Below are positions 62,167 to 64,000 of a stretch of 64,000 nucleotides of DNA, piece after piece. The stretch is from Roseiarcus sp963717215 (GTDB lineage Bacteria > Pseudomonadota > Alphaproteobacteria > Rhizobiales > Beijerinckiaceae), in contig CAVQVS010000001.1 in the NCBI GenBank assembly GCA_963717215.1, positions 1 to 64,000 of the forward strand, given 5' to 3'. Under the pieces are notes generated by a model, which did not search any database, was not told where the DNA came from, and saw only the letters and a program-made list of their open reading frames with translations. A program made the position numbers and the translations under genes. The stretch's first letter is position 1. Every line of letters begins with the position of its first letter.

Positions 62167-62655
62167 ATGCGGGGTGACGAAAAGGTTATCGATTATCTCA
62201 ATCGGGCGCTGAAGCACGAACTCACGGCAGTCAACCAATACTGGCTGCACTACCGCATTTTAGACAACTGGGGCTACAAGGACTTTGCCAAGACTTGGCG
62301 TAAAGAATCGATCGAGGAGATGGAGCATGCCGACCATTTGGTCGCGCGCATTCTCTTCCTTGACGGCCTGCCGAACATGCAGTCGCTCGACCAGCTCAGG
62401 ATCGGGCAAAACGTCAAGGAAATCCTGGAATGCGATCTAGCGGCGGAGATGCACGCCCGCGCGCTCTACCTGGAAGCGGCGCGCTACTGCGAGCAGGTCA
62501 ACGACCGGGTGACAAGGATCCTGTTTGAAAAGCTGACTTCCGACGAGGAGGACCACATCGACTTCCTTGAGGCCCAGCTCACTTTGGTCGGACAACTCGG
62601 CGTTCAGCTCTATTCACAAAAACACGTAGGCAAATTGCAAGAGGACGCGGACTGA
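62167..62655 (+). CDS. bfr: Bacterioferritin
   Basis: ATG 62167 (MRGDEKVIDYLNRALKHELT), behind GAGTGAGG, gives 162 residues. The diiron ferroxidase ligands are present: Glu in KHELTAVNQYW, Glu and His in EEMEHADH, Glu in LAAEMHARAL, and Glu/His in TSDEEDHIDF. The haem-ligand Met is kept in EEMEHAD. It stores iron as a 24-mer and oxidises Fe(II). The partner ferredoxin gene follows 550 bp downstream on the same strand, with a repeat element between. Confidence 0.95.
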   Translation: MRGDEKVIDYLNRALKHELTAVNQYWLHYRILDNWGYKDFAKTWRKESIEEMEHADHLVARILFLDGLPNMQSLDQLRIGQNVKEILECDLAAEMHARALYLEAARYCEQVNDRVTRILFEKLTSDEEDHIDFLEAQLTLVGQLGVQLYSQKHVGKLQEDAD

Positions 62656-62710
62656 GTTTTTGGACCGGCGAACGCGCGCCGTGCATTCACGCCCGCGCAC
62701 CGCCGCTCCC

Positions 62711-62840
62711 GAATAAACGTCAATAAACGCGCCTAAACGCTAGTAAACGTTAGTAAAAATCCTGGCGTTTACTAGCGTTTATTTTTCCGAATCTGGACTT
62801 TTCAATGGGTTACGGCCGATTCAAGTAAAAAAAATTCTGA
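62711..62840 (+). repeat. Dispersed intergenic repeat, copy B
   Basis: Near-tandem units of 10-11 bp (AATAAACGTC, AATAAACGCGC, CTAAACGCTAG, TAAACGTTAG) lead into a perfect 16-bp inverted repeat: TAAACGCTAGTAAACG (62734-62749) and CGTTTACTAGCGTTTA (62766-62781). The conserved core follows from 62787: CGAATCTGGACTTTTCAA, then TGGGTTACGGCCGATTC and AAGTAAAAAAAATTC. Confidence 0.85.
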
Positions 62841-63203
62841 TCCGTCTCTCCCGCTTTAAGTAATGCCTTCGGCGCCCTTTCAGCCATTCCATTTCTTCTG
62901 TCGGCGCGTCGAGGGAACGCTCAAGTTTTCCGTCGAGTGGAAAGACGTATAACAAATATTCCGAATTTTGAAAATAGATCGTTCGAATCTCACGGCCGCA
63001 TTGGCCAAGTCGAACCGCGCAGCGATAGTCACGGGTCTTCGCCCGAGTCGTCGAAGTCGAAGCTGAGCGTGGTCAGCGATTCTTTGCATTCGTTCTAAAG
63101 TGCGCCTGCCCCCATTGACGCAGCGTGTGTCTTGCCCGACGAAGTACCGGTCGCGGTTTGTATAGAAGTCCTGATGCGGGCCACCATCGCCCGGGAGGCA
63201 TGG

Positions 63204-63557
63204 ATGATCGTCTGTTCTTGCAATGTGTTGACGGAGGTCGATATTCGGGCGTCCATAGCGACGCTGGATGACCCCAGAGACGTGTTCGACGTCTATGCGT
63301 CGCTGGGCTGTGCGCCGAAATGCGGAGGCTGCGTGGGCACGATCTGCGCTCTCATCAGCGAAGCCGAAGGACAGGAATTCGGCGCCGAGCAAATCAAGCC
63401 GGGCGGGGAAGCCAAAGGAAGAATGGACGCACGCCCTTGCGAAGGTCATCGACATTCTCAATCTGGCGCGCAAAATCCAGCTGAGCGCGATGCCGAGACC
63501 GTTTGGCAGATCGCCCCATCCTTCGATGCAGCGTTGGAATTCGTCGGGCAGGAGTAG
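63204..63557 (+). CDS. bfd: Bacterioferritin-associated ferredoxin-like [2Fe-2S] protein
   Basis: ATG 63204 with GGGAGG at 63193-63198 starts MIVCSCNVLTEVDIRASIAT. CSC and, later, GCAPKCGGCVGTICALI provide the four Cys ligands of the Bfd BFD-type [2Fe-2S] fold. Bfd reduces and releases iron from bacterioferritin. The frame has 117 residues, longer than the usual 65-90. The last 50 residues (about 68 on) are low-complexity and may reflect a late frame change or an unusual tail. Confidence 0.8.
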   Translation: MIVCSCNVLTEVDIRASIATLDDPRDVFDVYASLGCAPKCGGCVGTICALISEAEGQEFGAEQIKPGGEAKGRMDARPCEGHRHSQSGAQNPAERDAETVWQIAPSFDAALEFVGQE

Positions 63558-63710
63558 GACGACGCAGCGCGTCTGCATAAAGATCGCGCTATCCCCGCGC
63601 CTTTAGGTCTTTGCGGCCAACGTTCCAAAAAAGTTGGCTACTTCCCCCGTATGAAGTCTAGTCTGTTGATATGATTTTTGAACCGATCGAACGGCATCAC
63701 GCCCCGAATC

Positions 63711-64000
63711 TCAATGTTCGGGGTCATAACCACGCATCCACGGCAAATGCTCGTCGATTCCTTTGCTCAGCGGCTCATCCGTCGCCTCAAGCGTCATAGA
63801 TCGCCACGACACCCCCGGCCCTAACGTGGCGCTGAGGTTGTTGGGATCGACCAACATCACGCTCTTCGGATCGGTCGTGTCGGCGAAGGTGACGAGGTCA
63901 GGGAGATCGGCAGGTGTGATCGCGACGGGTCGTCCGCATTTGCGCGTCGCCTTGACCTCGTCGAGCCAGTCTTCTGGCTTTTTAGCGCCTAAGCACTTGT
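63711..64000 (-). CDS. C-terminal part of an unidentified protein (runs off the window)
   Basis: The minus-strand frame is open from the window end to TGA at 63711-63713 and gives about 96 residues: KKPEDWLDEVKATRKCGRPV, PADLPDLVTFADTTDPKSVM, LVDPNNLSATLGPGVSWRSM and KGIDEHLPWMRGYDPEH. The composition and motifs look protein-like and the frame is compatible with a conserved hypothetical. The start is outside the window and I do not recognise the family. Confidence 0.6.
   Translation of the reverse strand, partial: KCLGAKKPEDWLDEVKATRKCGRPVAITPADLPDLVTFADTTDPKSVMLVDPNNLSATLGPGVSWRSMTLEATDEPLSKGIDEHLPWMRGYDPEH

Noticed and set aside
62880..63578. 232-codon minus-strand frame over bfd
   Set aside because: It is antisense to the Bfd-like gene, whose Cys motifs and ribosome binding site are clear.
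1..64000. tRNA or rRNA genes
   Set aside because: I saw no cloverleaf with a conserved T-loop and CCA-type end, and no rRNA segment, on either strand. A covariance-model scan would be decisive.

Overview
The window is a chromosomal segment, high in GC, from an alphaproteobacterium of the Rhizobiales (Hyphomicrobiales), plausibly near Beijerinckiaceae/Methylocystaceae. The evidence is the spc ribosomal operon, a DUF6163-LdtR-L,D-transpeptidase locus, an NDUFA12 complex I accessory subunit, DUF2155, DUF2277, an extensin-like protein, a B12-dependent ribonucleotide reductase and several class III cyclases. No methane-oxidation, nodulation or photosynthesis genes are visible, so the genus is not settled.

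Layout. 1-6.3 kb: spc operon from the end of rplN through rplX-rplE-rpsN-rpsH-rplF-rplR-rpsE-rpmD-rplO-secY-adk. It is then interrupted by a 3-hydroxyisobutyryl-CoA hydrolase-like gene instead of rpsM-rpsK-rpoA. 7.4-10.1 kb: envelope locus (DUF6163, LdtR, L,D-transpeptidase). 10.5-14.8 kb: rpmG, yciB, two tandem membrane proteins resembling Pycsar (PycTM) effectors, and comEC. 15-22 kb: two paralogous cyclase-TPR proteins, an HWE histidine kinase and an epoxide-hydrolase-like enzyme. 22-29 kb: a heavily frameshifted acyl-CoA synthetase, an AraC regulator, a cluster of small enzymes, and a LacI regulator divergent from a PhyH dioxygenase. 29-43.9 kb: gltX, CHASE2-cyclase with FecR partner, glutamate dehydrogenase, NAGPA-like protein, DUF4239, FAD-linked oxidase, tlyA with an RlmD-like methyltransferase, two transporters, DUF2155 and NDUFA12.

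44-54 kb: nrdJ behind a promoter with tandem DnaA boxes and two NrdR-like boxes 32 bp apart. Its last 135 bp are duplicated downstream of a decayed GIY-YIG gene and an orphan hicB. Next is a lower-GC island of three exported proteins read on the minus strand, with a perfect CRP-type palindrome upstream, and then a Ca2+/H+ antiporter. 54-64 kb: extensin-like protein, tautomerase, desaturase, a type I secretion ABC/HlyD pair without cargo, DUF2277, DUF1989, bacterioferritin and its ferredoxin, and a gene running off the end.

Two themes recur. First, cyclic-nucleotide signalling: three class III cyclases, a CRP-like operator and two PycTM-like proteins. Second, a dispersed intergenic repeat with a conserved core attached to a different tandem repeat at each site. 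Many conserved genes (rpsH, rplO, nrdJ, VOC, tautomerase, acyl-CoA synthetase) are split by frameshifts. Since some are essential and several shifts are single duplicated bases, sequencing or assembly error is the likeliest cause, and lengths of broken genes should be read with that in mind.
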